DNA from: Botryotinia globosa | Lineage: Eukaryota > Ascomycota > Leotiomycetes > Helotiales > Sclerotiniaceae | NCBI GenBank assembly: GCA_014898425.1 | Contig: RCSZ01000008.1 | Span: forward strand, 1,189,501-1,253,500 | Length of the DNA: 64,000 bases | Reading direction: 5' to 3' | Shown here: positions 43,298 through 56,476 of the stretch, piece after piece | How positions within the stretch are numbered: position 1 is the stretch's first letter | Layout of the letters: every line of letters begins with the position of its first letter | Position numbers and translations under genes: made by a program | The notes under the pieces: generated by a model | Databases searched by the model: none | The model's input: only the letters and a program-made list of their open reading frames with translations | What the model was told of the DNA's origin: nothing

Positions 43298-45134
43298 CTA
43301 TAAAAGAAGGGTTGTTGCAATGACGAAGAAGGCAGTCATTGAAGAAAAGTAGGTATTAATCTGGTTTCCACTCGAAGTTTGAGTGGCAGTAGCAGTCACA
43401 GATGATGATGCCGACACGGTTGTTCCAGGAGACTGAGCGCTAGCTGAGGCTGATTCTTCCGGGAGTAAAGGATTTAAGCTTCCTGTTTGAACAGCAGAAA
43501 CTACGGAGCGTGTGTTAGATAGAGATTCAGAAGAAGAAGTGGTTACTGTAGATCCAGAGCCAGGAACAAGGGCGCTGGTAGGATCGACAATGGAAGTGCT
43601 AGTGCTATATACGGGGACTTGTGTAGTAGGGCCAGGAGTAAGGGCAGAGGTAGGAGTAAGAGTAGAGGTAAGCCCACCAGAAGAAGTTGATGTTGCCGAG
43701 GATTTGATAGCTTTCTTCTGCGCCAAACCTACAATTATTAGTACATGTAGTGGAAATTGAAGCATAGAGTGAACTTACCAACACGATCTTGATCAACATC
43801 AAACAAGGCATACACATTCTTGAAGAAAGTATCGCCAATTAACCACGAGTTTGTGTCAACCACAGCCACAGCATAGACATTACTTGTGCACACCCCATCC
43901 ACCGAAGGCCCTACCCAATCTACAGAAGAAACATTGTATGTAACTCCAGAGAATGTAAAGGAAATAGATGTGGTGGTGGAACAAGGTACTGTCCATGTGT
44001 TATTGTCTGTGGTAACAGCATCAGGCACAAGTGCATGGAATGCTATCACATCTGTTGGTTGCCCAAAGATATAAGATGTTCCACTATCGAGGTAGCCCAA
44101 TCTCCCAGCAGTACTGAGTTGATTATTGCCAACTCCCACGCTATCAAGAGAAAGTGCCCAATGATTTGGGCCGTTTTTGGCGACACTTGTATAACTTAAA
44201 TCGCCACTGTATCGTGAAGTATCCGGAGCACCGAAGTTAATTTCTCCAGTATTCGTACCATCCGAGGCACGGTTCAAGTCCATTCCGAATACATTAGCTT
44301 TGAGAGACTTCGAGCTTACAACGGTTTGTAAGAAATTGGGAACTGGGCCAGTTTGTTGGGATAAGCCTAGAATGCCGGAGAACGGGAAAGAGTTGAACTG
44401 GTCACTAGTTTTATTGGCAATCCCTAGAGTTAGAGGAAGACTCATGCCAGCAAAATTGATCGTGTCGGTAGCATATGTTCCGGTGACATGGCCGGATCCG
44501 TACGCTATATCCAAATCCATATTAACCGCTTTATAAGTCGAAGAGTCTGCTGCACCGAAGGAAGCACGAGTCTTGCATGCACTGGAGGTACAATCGGGAC
44601 CCATAACCCAACTTGTTCCAGCCCCTGTATCAAGCAACATCAACAGAGGATCATTCTTGCTCCCTAGCTCCACCTGAGCAAAATAAGAAAAATCAGTTCC
44701 GGTCTGTAGGATCCCCGCACTGTTCGTCTGTGAAGGAGTTGCCGCAGTCTGGATTGATAATGATGTATCGTCATATTTCACAAGATTGGATTCACGCTCT
44801 TCGACTTTAGTAGCTTTAATAAGTCCCATTCCAGGGTTGTATTTGCGAATAAGTCGATCTGTCAGCTCGCGAATCTGAACATCTCTGGGTTTATTGGCCT
44901 TACAACAACGGGTTAGCAACAGCAAAGCAAATCAAACGATCTTCAACTTACAGATGGAAGCTTCTGGACAAGCTTGAGAACAGCATTGTTCTCACGACTC
45001 TTTCCGCTCCTCTTGAATGTATCTGGGATGGACTTGTATGATTGGTGCCTCCATTCTGGGACAAAAGGGTAAAATGCCGTGGAAAATTGGAAGAGTGCAA
45101 ATAATGCGAGCAAGACGAAGTTGAAGGACCACAT
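43298..45134 (-). CDS. GPI-anchored secreted aspartyl protease (yapsin-like)
   Basis: Pepsin-family (A1) endopeptidase attached to the cell surface. Exons 44952-45134, 43779-44898 and 43298-43728; introns of 53 nt (GTAAGT...GTAAG) and 50 nt (GTAAGT...TGTAG) keep frame, giving 577 aa. Residues 1-20 are a signal peptide (NFVLLALFALFQFSTA). A propeptide runs to about 125. The first catalytic motif is LLDTGAGTSW with Asp151, the flap is IAYGSG near 192-197, and the second motif is DSGTSYIFG with Asp332. From about 435 the chain becomes a Ser/Thr-rich stalk of about 110 residues, ending in a hydrophobic helix (SSMTAFFVIATTLLL), the pattern of a GPI addition signal. Fungi have many paralogues, so no ortholog name is given. 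Confidence 0.9.
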
Positions 45135-45840
45135 GATTGGTGATAGGATGAAGTATCTCCAGGAAGTGGGGTCTCGAAGTCAGCCAAGGGCCAAGCACAC
45201 ACTTCGAACTCTCAAGTGATGAATGTCGAATGCAATGCAGAACTTTGAGAAATTGGGTATCTTGTGAAGGTGGATTTCCAACGAGGTATGTAATCGATTG
45301 AAGGTGGTAGATCTGAATGTCAGGAGATCTAGACCGTGAATATTCAATGAAAAAAAAGAGAGTGTCCTCGAGGGGGGAATTTGAATCAGGTATTGTCTCT
45401 TTGGTATGATCAAATGATTTGAAGCGTGTCATGCACTGATGGGTGAATTGGAGATGAGCCAGGCTGGGAGTACCGGACCCTTTGGATTTTTATTGATATT
45501 AGATATTATGATTGCCGTATGATAGTACTCGTAGATGTAAAAGATTAAAAATGCCAAGCTGGTCAAAGACAGTGAAGTCGTCAACTGTGCTTGTTACGAT
45601 TTGAATATGTACGAAGGTGTAGTAGAAGAATATAAAATGAGACAAAAGTCGTGAATGCCAATTGTGAGATCCGTATGGCAGCTTGAAGATGAGAAAGAAG
45701 ATGTCCCCTCCAAAGAAGTTGAATATGATCCAATCTTATGAAACACAAAAAGGAAAGGCCGGAATTATGAAGATATTCGGGATGTAGGTAGTGAGATGAG
45801 GAAGAGGGAGATGTAGACGTAGATGTAGAGAGAGGTAGGG

Positions 45841-45890
45841 GAGGAGAGGAGAGGAGAGGAGAGGGGAGGAGGGGAGGGGAGAGAGTTTAA
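45841..45890. repeat. Purine-rich GAGGA repeat tract
   Basis: About 50 bp of GAGGAGA/GGGGAGG units, about 700 bp upstream of the protease start. Confidence 0.75.
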
Positions 45891-46110
45891 AAAGGAAGTA
45901 TGAAGTGTGAAAGTAAGAAAGAAGAGGTTGCATTGCTTTGGGCCTTGGCTTGGTTGCTTGCTTGATTGCTTGCTTGATTCGCTCTTATCAAATGGCTCTC
46001 GATTAGGAAATCTGGAAATCTACTAGGAAATGCATATTTTAACATCCCAAGGTTGCATCAAAAATGAATCAACAACGTGGAGGGAGCATCGTAGATTCGT
46101 ATGTAATACT

Positions 46111-46180
46111 TTCTTGCTACTTCTTGCTACTTCTTGCTACTTCTTGCTACTTCTTGCTACTTCTTGCTACTTCTTGCTGC
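46111..46180 (+). repeat. 10-bp minisatellite, 7 copies
   Basis: TTCTTGCTAC is repeated six times without error (46111-46170), then once with one change (TTCTTGCTGC, 46171-46180). Lack of decay suggests recent expansion. Confidence 0.95.
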
Positions 46181-49100
46181 TCCAGCTACTCTTACTAGCG
46201 TCTGTTCCTGGTGAGAAACTGTACGCCAAGGCCCAATTAGGTTAAGCTCATTTATTCATTTGGCGATCATTAATCTCTGCTGCTCCGATTAGTTCCAACT
46301 TCCAACTTCCAACTTCCAACTTCCAGCATTTAACTGATTCAAGACCCTTTCTCTCTTTTGGTCTCTTTTTAATATTTCTTTTAATCAGGGGTCAAAGCTC
46401 GAAATTGAGCTGTTACATCAATTTGTGCCGCAGCAATGGCCAGCAGCAATTATCTCTCCGATCCGACCAAGCGCAAGCAAGATGTGGCGAGACAAGGTAA
46501 ATAATCATACGTACGATCGTTACTCATCTGTTGATCACGAAAGAGTGATTTCGAGGCGACCAACGACGTGGCGGGGTTCGTACCTTCGACGAAATCCTCT
46601 TGCATATTCTGGTCCACATCTTACATCTCTACTCTATATAGAGCTAGGATGGCTGAAATTTTTAAATCTTGGGAGGGCGTGTCCTCGTGATTCACCTAAA
46701 TGCGCTTCCCCGGTTGCTGCAGGTGCATACATCCAAGGCTTCAAGCGACCGCTGCCGCATTGTTTTGTTGCAACCGGACGCACGTTACAATCCTTTAGCC
46801 GCCAAGGATGGATAGGAGATTTTCCAATCGTACTACTCGTACTACTAAACCAAATCGATTGCGTAAGCACCCTCTTATATAAATCACTACTAATATCTAT
46901 TATACCTCCATGCATTCCGAACTTGATTGTCATCTTTCATCCTTTGAATGGTCTCTCTCGGCCAGTGATGAAGGGAAATAGGAAAGAGAAATGCCAGACA
47001 TTGAATTCGAAAGTATCATTGGATACTCAGACCACATCTAGTAGCATCAGAAAGCTGTGTCACCGGAGCACTTGGATGAGATGATCCACTTGCGTCTGCT
47101 AGACGGTGCTTGCCACTCTCTTTTGCCGTCCAGCGTATGTTTCATTGCTGTGAACAGTGGAGTCCTGAGCCGAGGTAGTACCAACTCGATATGGAAACAC
47201 TGTTCCTATTGGTCAAAGTTAGACGAATAAGATCATCCGCTTGGGGGGGCTAATTGAGCCGACGGTGTGCAGTGTATCATTTGGCGCGGAGACTGCGTAT
47301 CCTACTGAATAAGAGCCTGGATCCTTGGCTATACAACTTTCATTTATCACAGCGCATTCTTCTCGCCTCCTTTCTATCCGTCTGACCTGCCATTGATACA
47401 TGTACCATCATCCATGAATTGAAATACCAATTAATTGTACTTTTTGGCCTTCAACTTTATTCGGTTGCCTAAATGCGCAAGATGGACGCGATGCGGGCGT
47501 TGTAGGCTTTTGCAAGCAAGCTGCAACAGGCCTGCATGTAAGAAATTAGTGTCCTAAAAACGACGGAACTTGCGAAGGCGCAAGGGCGGATGGGACAGGA
47601 TAACCTTATCAAAGCACGGGCGTCGAGGCAAGAATTATCACTTGATGGACTAATAAGCCTCATGATCCATGGTGCTGTGAAAATGTGAAAGTATACTCGA
47701 GTAAGCAAGCAAGCAAGCGTCCCGACCGCGGGATCCGGGATAATCTTCGTTATGAGATAGATATTGGGAATGGGGTTTGGGATGAGAAGGATCCCTAGGT
47801 AGGTGTAGTAGTAGTATATGTGATGTGACTTTAAAGTTTACATTTTTAATTTGCTATTGGAAAGTATGATTTATCCCAACACCATTTAATCCATCATCGA
47901 TCGAAAATCAAATATTCCAAAGGTTGATAGGAAAAATTAGGAAAGCTTCTCTGCGAATGAATTCAAAATTGAAATTTCGAGTCCTGTGTAATTTTAAGAT
48001 TAGCGCTGAGAGGCTTGTCTAAGCGCCCGTTTTTTCTTATTCATGTTTTAGGAATGACTTCTAAGCGCTGGGGACATTTGATTATTTACTCTCAGCATAT
48101 TGATTAATTGGCATTGCACACGTTTGATACTTGCTGCAATAATTGCATTGTTATACTTATGGCGTTGACCATGCCAATGAAAGGTAAGACCGTTGTATAG
48201 TTTGTACATCGGACTTCATACTTGTCGTCCAATCCTTCTTGTCACACATTTGCGTCCTTTCCCCTCATTCCTTCGTTCCTTCCGGGGGGAAACTTTGACC
48301 ATCCTGCGAATACGCTTGATTTGGCGTTTGCGGTTGAGGGGTAGAGTGTGTAGGTATAGTGAAAGATGGTAAGTACTCTCTAAAACGGGCGGACTTGAAT
48401 AGATGTACAGAGACATGCACATGTATTTATGAAAATCAGTCAGACCAGCGTCTCAGCATTTAAATTATACCCTCTCGATGTCTAAACCTCCAATGATTCG
48501 TTCGTACATCTCATCATCGTCTTGCAAATTCCCGTATTCAATTATCTTATCTTTACCTCTCTCCAGGTATTTACATTTACCTATTTGCCGCAATAATCAA
48601 TAATATCACCGTATGAAGTATCTAAACTAGTTTGTTTGCTCTAGGCACTGGAAATATTGGGCCATCTATTTCTCTCGTTTCTGCGGAGTATTTCTGAGCA
48701 TCTTATTTTTGGAAAAGGCTGGATCGTTCTACTGGTTCATTGCTTTTTTGGACGTTTTGATCTTTCCCAGATGCATGAGTCGGACGAGAGATTCAATTGG
48801 TTAGCGCTTCTTCTTTCTCTCAATAGACTTATCATTCTAGGATACGCAAGCGTCTATCTCGTGGTCATTCAACATGTCTTCCGCATTTTAGCTCCGTCAT
48901 CCTTCACAAACCCTCGATAGATCTCTCGGAGATTAAGATTGGGAATTGGGATTAGACTTATCCCTACCCATTATGCGTTGAGGATTATTGGAATCATTGT
49001 ATGCAACCGTCCCAAGGGAAGAGAGAGATTCTTCTCCATCCAGAAATAATCCATGTCTTACATTCCAGGCCGAACACTGAAAAGGTCGAAAAAGGAAACG

Positions 49101-51320
49101 TACGGTGGTAGACCCATACCTCGCAGATCATCATAAACGAGAATGGCAATTCGAACATCAGATTTAGCATTAAGGATTACGATCCTAGTTGGACAGGCAG
49201 AGATAAGTGCCGAGGTCTGAGGTGTTATTTGCGGGCGCGAGTAGACAGGGGAGAGAGGAAAGGAGATTTTATGCAAGTGTGTGGCGTGGCGTCTATGTAT
49301 TGACATCTGCGTATATTGGATCTTCGCATATGGAGTATTTATAAATAACTGGATGGTTATACATACTATGCTAGCAATTCATCTTTGTCATCTTTGTAGC
49401 ACGCACACGCAAGTCACGAATCTCCAAATCCAGAGACCAAGATGTCATATATTTTCTTGATAAGCTTCTAACCAAGCTCGATTTACTCTATCCAATCCCA
49501 TGGTCATATATTCCGTATAGTCTGCGAATAGAATCTCATTGAGCGGACGGTACGAGAAATGTACAATTGGGGCACTCTCTCAGGGTTCGCGGTGGAGTCA
49601 AGTGACGTGACAGCCTGACAGGTGATGTTGCGCAGGGATGGGAGAAATGTATAGAGAGAGTATATGTGGATGAGTGGCACAGTAGATGAGGCACAGTAGA
49701 TGCCAAGTACGAAGGTCGCGGGGATAAGAATAAGAATTAGGATGAGATACGACGGTGTGGCACAGGAGGGGTGGGAAATTGTGTTTTCGGGTATTTCGGT
49801 GGGTATGCTTGGATGGGGGATGAGTAGATCGTAACAGATTCGACCTCATTTCTATGTCATTGTGAGATAAAGGTGTCATGTCATGGTCTTGGTTGGATAT
49901 CCAATTGCATGGAATGATAGGGTGCTTGAATGAATGCAATATTGATCCGCTAACAAACATACTGTTACATGACATTCGAACGCGCATGGTATGTCCTAAG
50001 TCCGAAACAAAATTCCGAGGCCAGGGCACTGGGAACAAGAAATGGAATTGGACCACCATTCGATCGCGGCGATGATGTATGGATACGATAGCGATTACAG
50101 AGGACATGGGATATCTCAGATAGCTGATAAAAGTACACAAGCGTGTCCGTCTCGATGAGAAACGACTTCACAATGACCAATTTCAGATGAGAGTATAGCA
50201 AGTACTCCACCCACTCGATGGTATTTCATGATCCCTATCTATCAAAGTATCTATGAATCAGAACTCAAAGTTCTCTTTACTTCCATTACACGTTCGAAAT
50301 TCCAAATTCCAACAAGAAACCAAACCCACATATCCCTCAACCTGACCCCTAGAATTCAACCCCTCTCCCGACAAACCCGTTACTGACCCCTCACACGTTC
50401 TCGGAACCGCCGATACCATCCATACCCTCGGGACAATATCAGCGTCAAGCAAACAAAACGTGTGATGCGGGTGCCTTGCACCAGCATAGCGGCCACAAAA
50501 CGTGGCAAATAAGGTAAGAAGCGTGTGGGCAATCGCCGTCTAAGTGTTGGTAATTTATCATTCCTTCCTACATCCGATCTGCTTGCGTGTGCCATACCAC
50601 CGCACCCGTATATCCGAGATGCTTCGATGAAAACGGTCGACAGAGCGGGTTGATCAGCTTTGGGAATGTTGGTGCATGCGTGCCGTGCTTGCGGGTTCGT
50701 GCAGTCGTCGAATCGAGCGTCATTGCATACATACTTATTCTAATTGATATATCCCTACCCCGCGCCAAGTTCTCCCGCAAGCGGCAGAGCCATCGTAATG
50801 GTACCGCTGCTTCGCAAGCATTTCTCTCTTGGTTGTGTGGATGTATGGATGGATGGATGCATTGATGTTACGATTGTTACTTACTAATCGGTCAACTAAC
50901 CTTAACTGTTGATTTATTAATAACATGAACATGCACACCCTGTAAACTCAACATTGTCGGAGTAGCAAATCCCAAATTACAAGGGTTCGATGGAATGCTG
51001 TATACGAGTTGGAGGGCGCTGTCGAGATTCCGCGGTTGCCCGTCGTGTTTGAATTTAAATGAGGGTTATGAGATTGAATGACGATCGACAAATCAGGATT
51101 CAGAACCGGATTCTCGGGTTCCAACGGTTGGATGTTGGACATGGATGAGTCATGATGCTGCGGAGTTCGGTGACCACGAGGGGGTTAGTCTCGTGGGTGA
51201 AACGTGGAGAGGGGAGATTTTGATTTGGTTTGCTTTGGTTTGGTTTGGTTTCGTTTCTTTTCGCGCGGATAGGTCGGGGGAGGGAAGGGAGATTGATGGG
51301 GAATTGAGAGTGTTTGCTTG

Positions 51321-51357
51321 TGTATGTATGTATGTATGTATGTATGTATGTATGTAT
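51321..51357. repeat. (TATG)n microsatellite
   Basis: About nine perfect TATG units. Confidence 0.9.
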
Positions 51358-54300
51358 CGGCGTTTCCGAGTGAGAGATTGTTAATGTGAGGTTAGATGGT
51401 GGTGGGCGGCTTAGTTTCTAGGTCGCTTTCGTGTGTTATGTTATGTTTTAGAGGGTGATTTGTTCGTTGTTTGGAATTACGTCGGATTTTGGGGTCAGGG
51501 TCGTTGATTTGAAAGAACTCTGGGTTTGTGATTCGATTAGCTGGAGTTTTAACGGTCCGTGTGTAGCGCTTTTGAAAATCGAAATGTTGTTTTGATCCAT
51601 ATTGGGTTACTCTTTATGTTGGCAGCTGGATAGCTATACCATGCAATTAGCAGATCATATCTCTTCTTCTACCTTATCGTCTACACCATCCATCCATCCC
51701 AAAAACCAATGCGCATTACCCAAACCCTGAGGCAGTTCTTCTCTTCCCTCTATCCACCATTCCATCAAAATCAATTCTCGTGACATAGCTACCATAAATA
51801 CCCCCCCATTCCAGCTCTCCGGTTCTGGAATCCTACCCATCCATATATAGCTTTGATCAAGAATTGTGCTACCGACAATCTACGCGCCGGATAAAAGCTC
51901 TGCGATGAACTTGGTAACCAATATATATTTCTACCACTGCACCCGCTTTCCTATTTCGCTCATTTAGTTTATTCCAATAGCTAGCTTACCACGTGGAAGA
52001 TTGGGAAACCGATATTATACTAATGGAAGTGTGTTAGAGAGCTGTCTAGTCTTCATTACTCATTACTTTTATCCATACTCACTTCAGAAATATTAGACGA
52101 GCTGTAATGTCTGATATCGATCATTAATGAGTAAGTGACCAATAGAGATGTTCTAGAACATAACTCACCACTGTTGCCTAAAAATCTATATGTACTGTAC
52201 TTGGGCTTGGCAGCGCGTAGCGAAGTGTTCAGCGAGCTTGGAGGGGTGATATGTCACGAGATGATGATTTTATGTTGGTGGGACGGGCTGGTATTGGTGC
52301 GTTTGGAATATATTTTGAGTATTAAGGGGGGGATTGTACAGATATAAGTGTACAGTTACCTTGAAGTGATTTATAAGGGTGTCAGATGATGAGGAAAGGA
52401 GGGTTTCGGTAGTGGGTGTTCCCCCCTTTTGACGAGGTTTCGTTTCGAGGGTGCGGAATTGTGTCTAAATTAGAATCTCTGAAGACTCAAAGGGCAGACG
52501 TGATATTATAGTAATTTTGTGGTTCTGTTGTGATGCAATTTCTTTGGTTGTCATCAAATTTTGCTTTCACTTTCGTACCCAAGTACATACTGTTGTTATT
52601 TTTACATTATCATTGGAGATATCCATATATTTCTCTCATTCTTTTTTATCTCTTCTATGTACTCGTTACTCCTCTTGAACTGGATAAGCCAGCATCCTCT
52701 ATTATATTCTGGGTGCTTTTCCCCTCTGTTTTGTCTGTTTTTTCTACGCAATCTTTAGGGTAGGAACCGTATTTTCAGGGGGGGTTATAAGGCTTTGTTT
52801 CGAGCGAGGAAACTTACGTTGAGAAGCTAATGAGATTCTCCACATTGGTGAATGATTCACTGACTCTTTCATGTGTTTGGTGTTTAAGCTTATTTGACTT
52901 GAGATTCACTACTAAATTTTGAATTAGCACTTAGGTATACGCATAAATTCCTGCAGATGTGCTACTAAAGCTAAGTAGCTAGAAAGAACTCCCAAAACAG
53001 TTATGGATCGGCACTCCTTGAAAATATCAAGATTGTTAGACCCTTGGATTGACGTCTATCAGCTTTCAATGAATGACTCATATCATGTTGATATTTCGTC
53101 GAGTTCTGTAAGATATTAAATTTTGCTAATAATTGTCTATTTAAATCATTCGACTCATAATTTCCACCCGGTACTGTCTCCCGAACAGTCAACTTCACAT
53201 TTCAGTGCTACTCTTGTCGTGTATTGCGGATTCACCTCATTCTCTCTTCCTGTCTCTGAAAACGTAACTTCACAAATAGGAATATTTTCTCACTTCTGAT
53301 CACACCAAATCGTATAGACACATAAACTTTACCCCTTTCCTCTCAATTTCCAATGTTATTTCTGAAAAGAGGCAAAATTCAGATCGGTAACTGTTTTACC
53401 TCATACAACCATTACTGTCTGTATTCCCAGAGTTGCTGGCCATTCTTCTCTATACGTGTAGTCTTTCCCCACCTTAAATAGACTTGTCATCGATCAGTAA
53501 AGCGGGCAGGCGCTGAAGTAAGTACGAGGTCACAGACAAGCGAGGCTTTTTACAGTCAGTACAAAAATGGCACTAGAGGATAGATCCATAAGTAGGATTT
53601 CTAATATAAATTATTGGAACAACGTGCTCTACTTCGAGCCTGCAGCATACACAAATCTGAGACGATAGTATATCATGGCCTTCAACGCGTCTAGGCTTGA
53701 GCCTTTTGCTTTCACCTTGCATTGAATACTTCTGACAACACAATAAGTTCGTATCATGGCAATCTCACGCTGTCAGCGTTTACAATTTGATTTTGGCAAT
53801 ACATTATACCATCTTTTGATGGTATTCGTTGTCAATTGAACATTTGTTTTTGATTCATGTTGCTGTTATCTTTTCCTCGTCTTATCCTTCATCATAGATT
53901 TTGTGTTATCACCCCAACATTATTTATCTAAATTACCAACAAGTGCTGCTTTCCCCCCCCTCCACTGACCAACCCTATAATACAATTATACTAGTTTCTT
54001 TTCCCTTGCTTCATATATGTGGAAATCCATAATACGTCCACTAAATCACTTATTAATATCTTACTAAATAAGAGATATATTGATAACTAATACATATATG
54101 ATATAATTTCATATTATAATATTATATTATCATATAGTTATTTCATTATATCTCTTATCAAATTGATTTATAATGGAATAGAATGGAATGGAACCAAATG
54201 GAAGCATATGAAAGAATGATTAAATTTGATTGATTGTACTTTCTTTTTATTGAATAAAATGATTCCATAAGATTCGATTTAAATCGATCTTATTTCTAAG

Positions 54301-54477
54301 CATAGAATATACTAGAATTTCATTATAAACTATATAAACCTGGGATGTTCTTTTAAGAAAATCTAGAAAAAGCAAGCAATCTCATCTCAACTCAGCATAG
54401 CTCTTATAAATTGACTTCAATTTAACTCTTATATATTCGATTTGTTTCTAAAGTCTAAATTGACTAGATCTTCCACT

Positions 54478-54625
54478 ATTATTATAATAGTAATTATTCT
54501 TATTACTATAATAGTCACAACCTCCAACATAATTATTATTATTATTATTATTATTATAATAGTCAACCTCCAATATAATAATAATTATTATTATTATAAT
54601 AATAGTCAACCTCCAATAATATATA
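54478..54625. repeat. AT-rich tandem array with ATAGTCAACCTCCAAT units
   Basis: Three spaced copies of ATAGTCA(CA)ACCTCCAA are separated by (ATT)n/(AAT)n tracts. The whole sits inside 600 bp of very AT-rich sequence (54040-54640). Confidence 0.8.
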
Positions 54626-55965
54626 GGAGATCTAGCGCATAGCCCACAGGTACACCACTCACTGTACCTAATCGAAAGCCGTCAACGTTCCCCAAACTTT
54701 TGTGAGGAAATATGATTTTTCAGCGTTAGTTTATAAGAGTTGAAATTGAATAATCTCAGTCGTATTTTCAAAATAGAGAACGGGGCAAAAGAGACGATTA
54801 TTGGAGAGTTTGATCAGTGAATTTGTATATAGGCTTAGTGCTCGATGCGAATATTGAGTTGTGATGTACTTGCATCCTGTTGCAGATGAAAATCATAGAA
54901 GCAAATCATGTAATTCGATTGAAAGTTGTCAACTGTGCTCATTTTCGCTCCCATGAGTGACCATGGCCATAAGAAGTCGAAGTTCTGACATATATAATAA
55001 GTCTCAGAAACTTGATGTTCCGCTTCCTAAAGCCGGGGATGAGAGGAAAAGGCGATGATGTTGAGCAACTTCCCAAGGCTTGACGCTTATGTTGCTTTTT
55101 CCTTGCTCTTTCATTGCCCATTGAAACGAGTAATTTCCCGATCTACCGCCAAACTTCTGCTCAGATTGGAGAGCACCGACAACAAGAATCTGCGTTGAAC
55201 TCTTCATCCGATAATATGAACACCGACCCAGACTAACAATGCTTTGTGCGCGAAGTGGTGTAGTGATATAACCATTATAAGTCCTTCAATACTCATCGCC
55301 GGAGCTACAGATCCGCCTAATAGGATAACATGCTGCTTACAATACGGAGAATTTTTGGAACTCCCAGAATTTCTTCACGTTTTATGAGATAAGGATGTGA
55401 AGAAGGACGTGTGAGGATAGGAAGATTACTTGTTGAAGCTTCCAACGCTGCTGTCGTACTAGTGATGGATGCGGATGAGAATCTATTTGCGTAAACGAAA
55501 TCTTTCGGTAAGGTGAAATTGCAGTGTCAAAACCAGGGGTTTTCGCATAGTTTTATAGCGTTGTCATTAGTATTAGTATGGCAAATGGACAATGTATCGT
55601 GATAGCTCAGTCCACAGGTCTTTGTAACTGTAGAATCGGTATGTTCTCGATGGGAGTCATAAGCTTGTCGTACGCGCCCTGGGAAGTGTTTGCAGACCCA
55701 TGTGATGGATAGTTCAAGCCAGTACCGAGAGACCCCCCATAATATCGATCATTAGAGGTTATGTGCCGTGATTTAAGTTGCATTATGATGCGCTACCTCC
55801 ACTTAAAGATAAATTGTAAGGACCCTCTTCTTAATTTGTTGTATCCATTTGACAGTCCACCTGTCTGAGCAGGACTAGGAAGAAACTCGAGGTTCTTCGC
55901 TGATACAAGCACCGAATTCAGCTTTAGAATCGGACATGGTAGTCCATGACTTCCCGGATATGTGT

Positions 55966-56476
55966 CTAAGATCCCGCGGGTGTAGTAGCGAGTAACTCCG
56001 TACCCGTCACCGATAGCATGATAGTGGTCTCGGTGGGTGAGATAGTAGAATCAATGGTGGTGGTGTTGGAACTTGCTGCGACTTCACTACTTATATGTGA
56101 GCAATAGCCTCGAAATTTTGGGATCTTCTAGCACAAATATGTAGCTAGCTACCTTTGATGTTTGTTGTTTCCTTTTGATGCACTAACTCCGACTGCAATT
56201 CCAATGACCACGCACACCACCATGAGAAAAACGCTAGCAACCATTACCACCGTCTTTCCAAGAACTCCAAAGACCCTTTTGCCTTGGATTTGAATAGGTC
56301 TAGATTTGTCGTAAACTTCTAGCCCCGCTCCATTATATGGGGCTTGGTTTCTAGTCGAATATGCCACCTATCCACGCACGACTGATTAGCATTTAGTTCT
56401 TCAAACTCAGATCTTAATTACGTACTGCAGTGAATTGCGCTTCATCAGCTTCTCGATTTGTCCACGGTTGCGTCAT
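55966..56476 (-). CDS. Small single-pass membrane protein with Ser/Thr-rich tail, 129 aa
   Basis: Exons 56426-56476, 56153-56367 and 55966-56089; introns of 58 nt (GTACGT...GATAG) and 63 nt (GTAGCT...ATAAG) keep frame. The start MTQPWTNREADEAQFTA leads to a 55-residue cytosolic region (YNGAGLEVYDKSRPIQIQ). One membrane helix lies at about 56-79 (VVMVASVFLMVVCVVIGIAVG). A 50-residue tail is dominated by Ser and Thr (SSEVAASSNTTTIDSTISP) and could be O-glycosylated outside the cell. The architecture resembles the N-terminus of larger fungal membrane proteins that carry a lectin or other ectodomain after such a helix, so it may be a truncated member. No function is proposed. Confidence 0.55.

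Larger units (their letters stand above)
45135..55965. other. Gene-poor 10.8-kb region
   Basis: No gene with a recognisable family. The longest open frames (46425-47084 plus; 49598-50140 minus) have compositions unlike proteins here. It holds the purine tract at 45841-45890, the 10-bp minisatellite at 46111-46180, (CTTCCAA)n at 46293-46324, (TATG)n at 51321-51357, and an AT-rich repeat zone at 54040-54640. A palindrome CCACGTGG lies near 51990. Unannotated exons, lncRNA or very decayed elements cannot be excluded. Confidence 0.45.

Noticed and set aside
46425..47084. A 219-codon plus-strand open frame
   Set aside because: No domain, no consistent hydrophobic pattern, and the composition is unlike neighbouring proteins. 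Possibly chance; not annotated as a gene.
48657..48920. An 87-codon frame with hydrophobic segments that could suggest a membrane protein
   Set aside because: Short, no family, no splice extension found; AT-rich DNA often gives hydrophobic chance frames.
49598..50140. A 180-codon minus-strand open frame
   Set aside because: His/Ser/Pro/Cys-rich without any fold-like pattern, in low-complexity surroundings.
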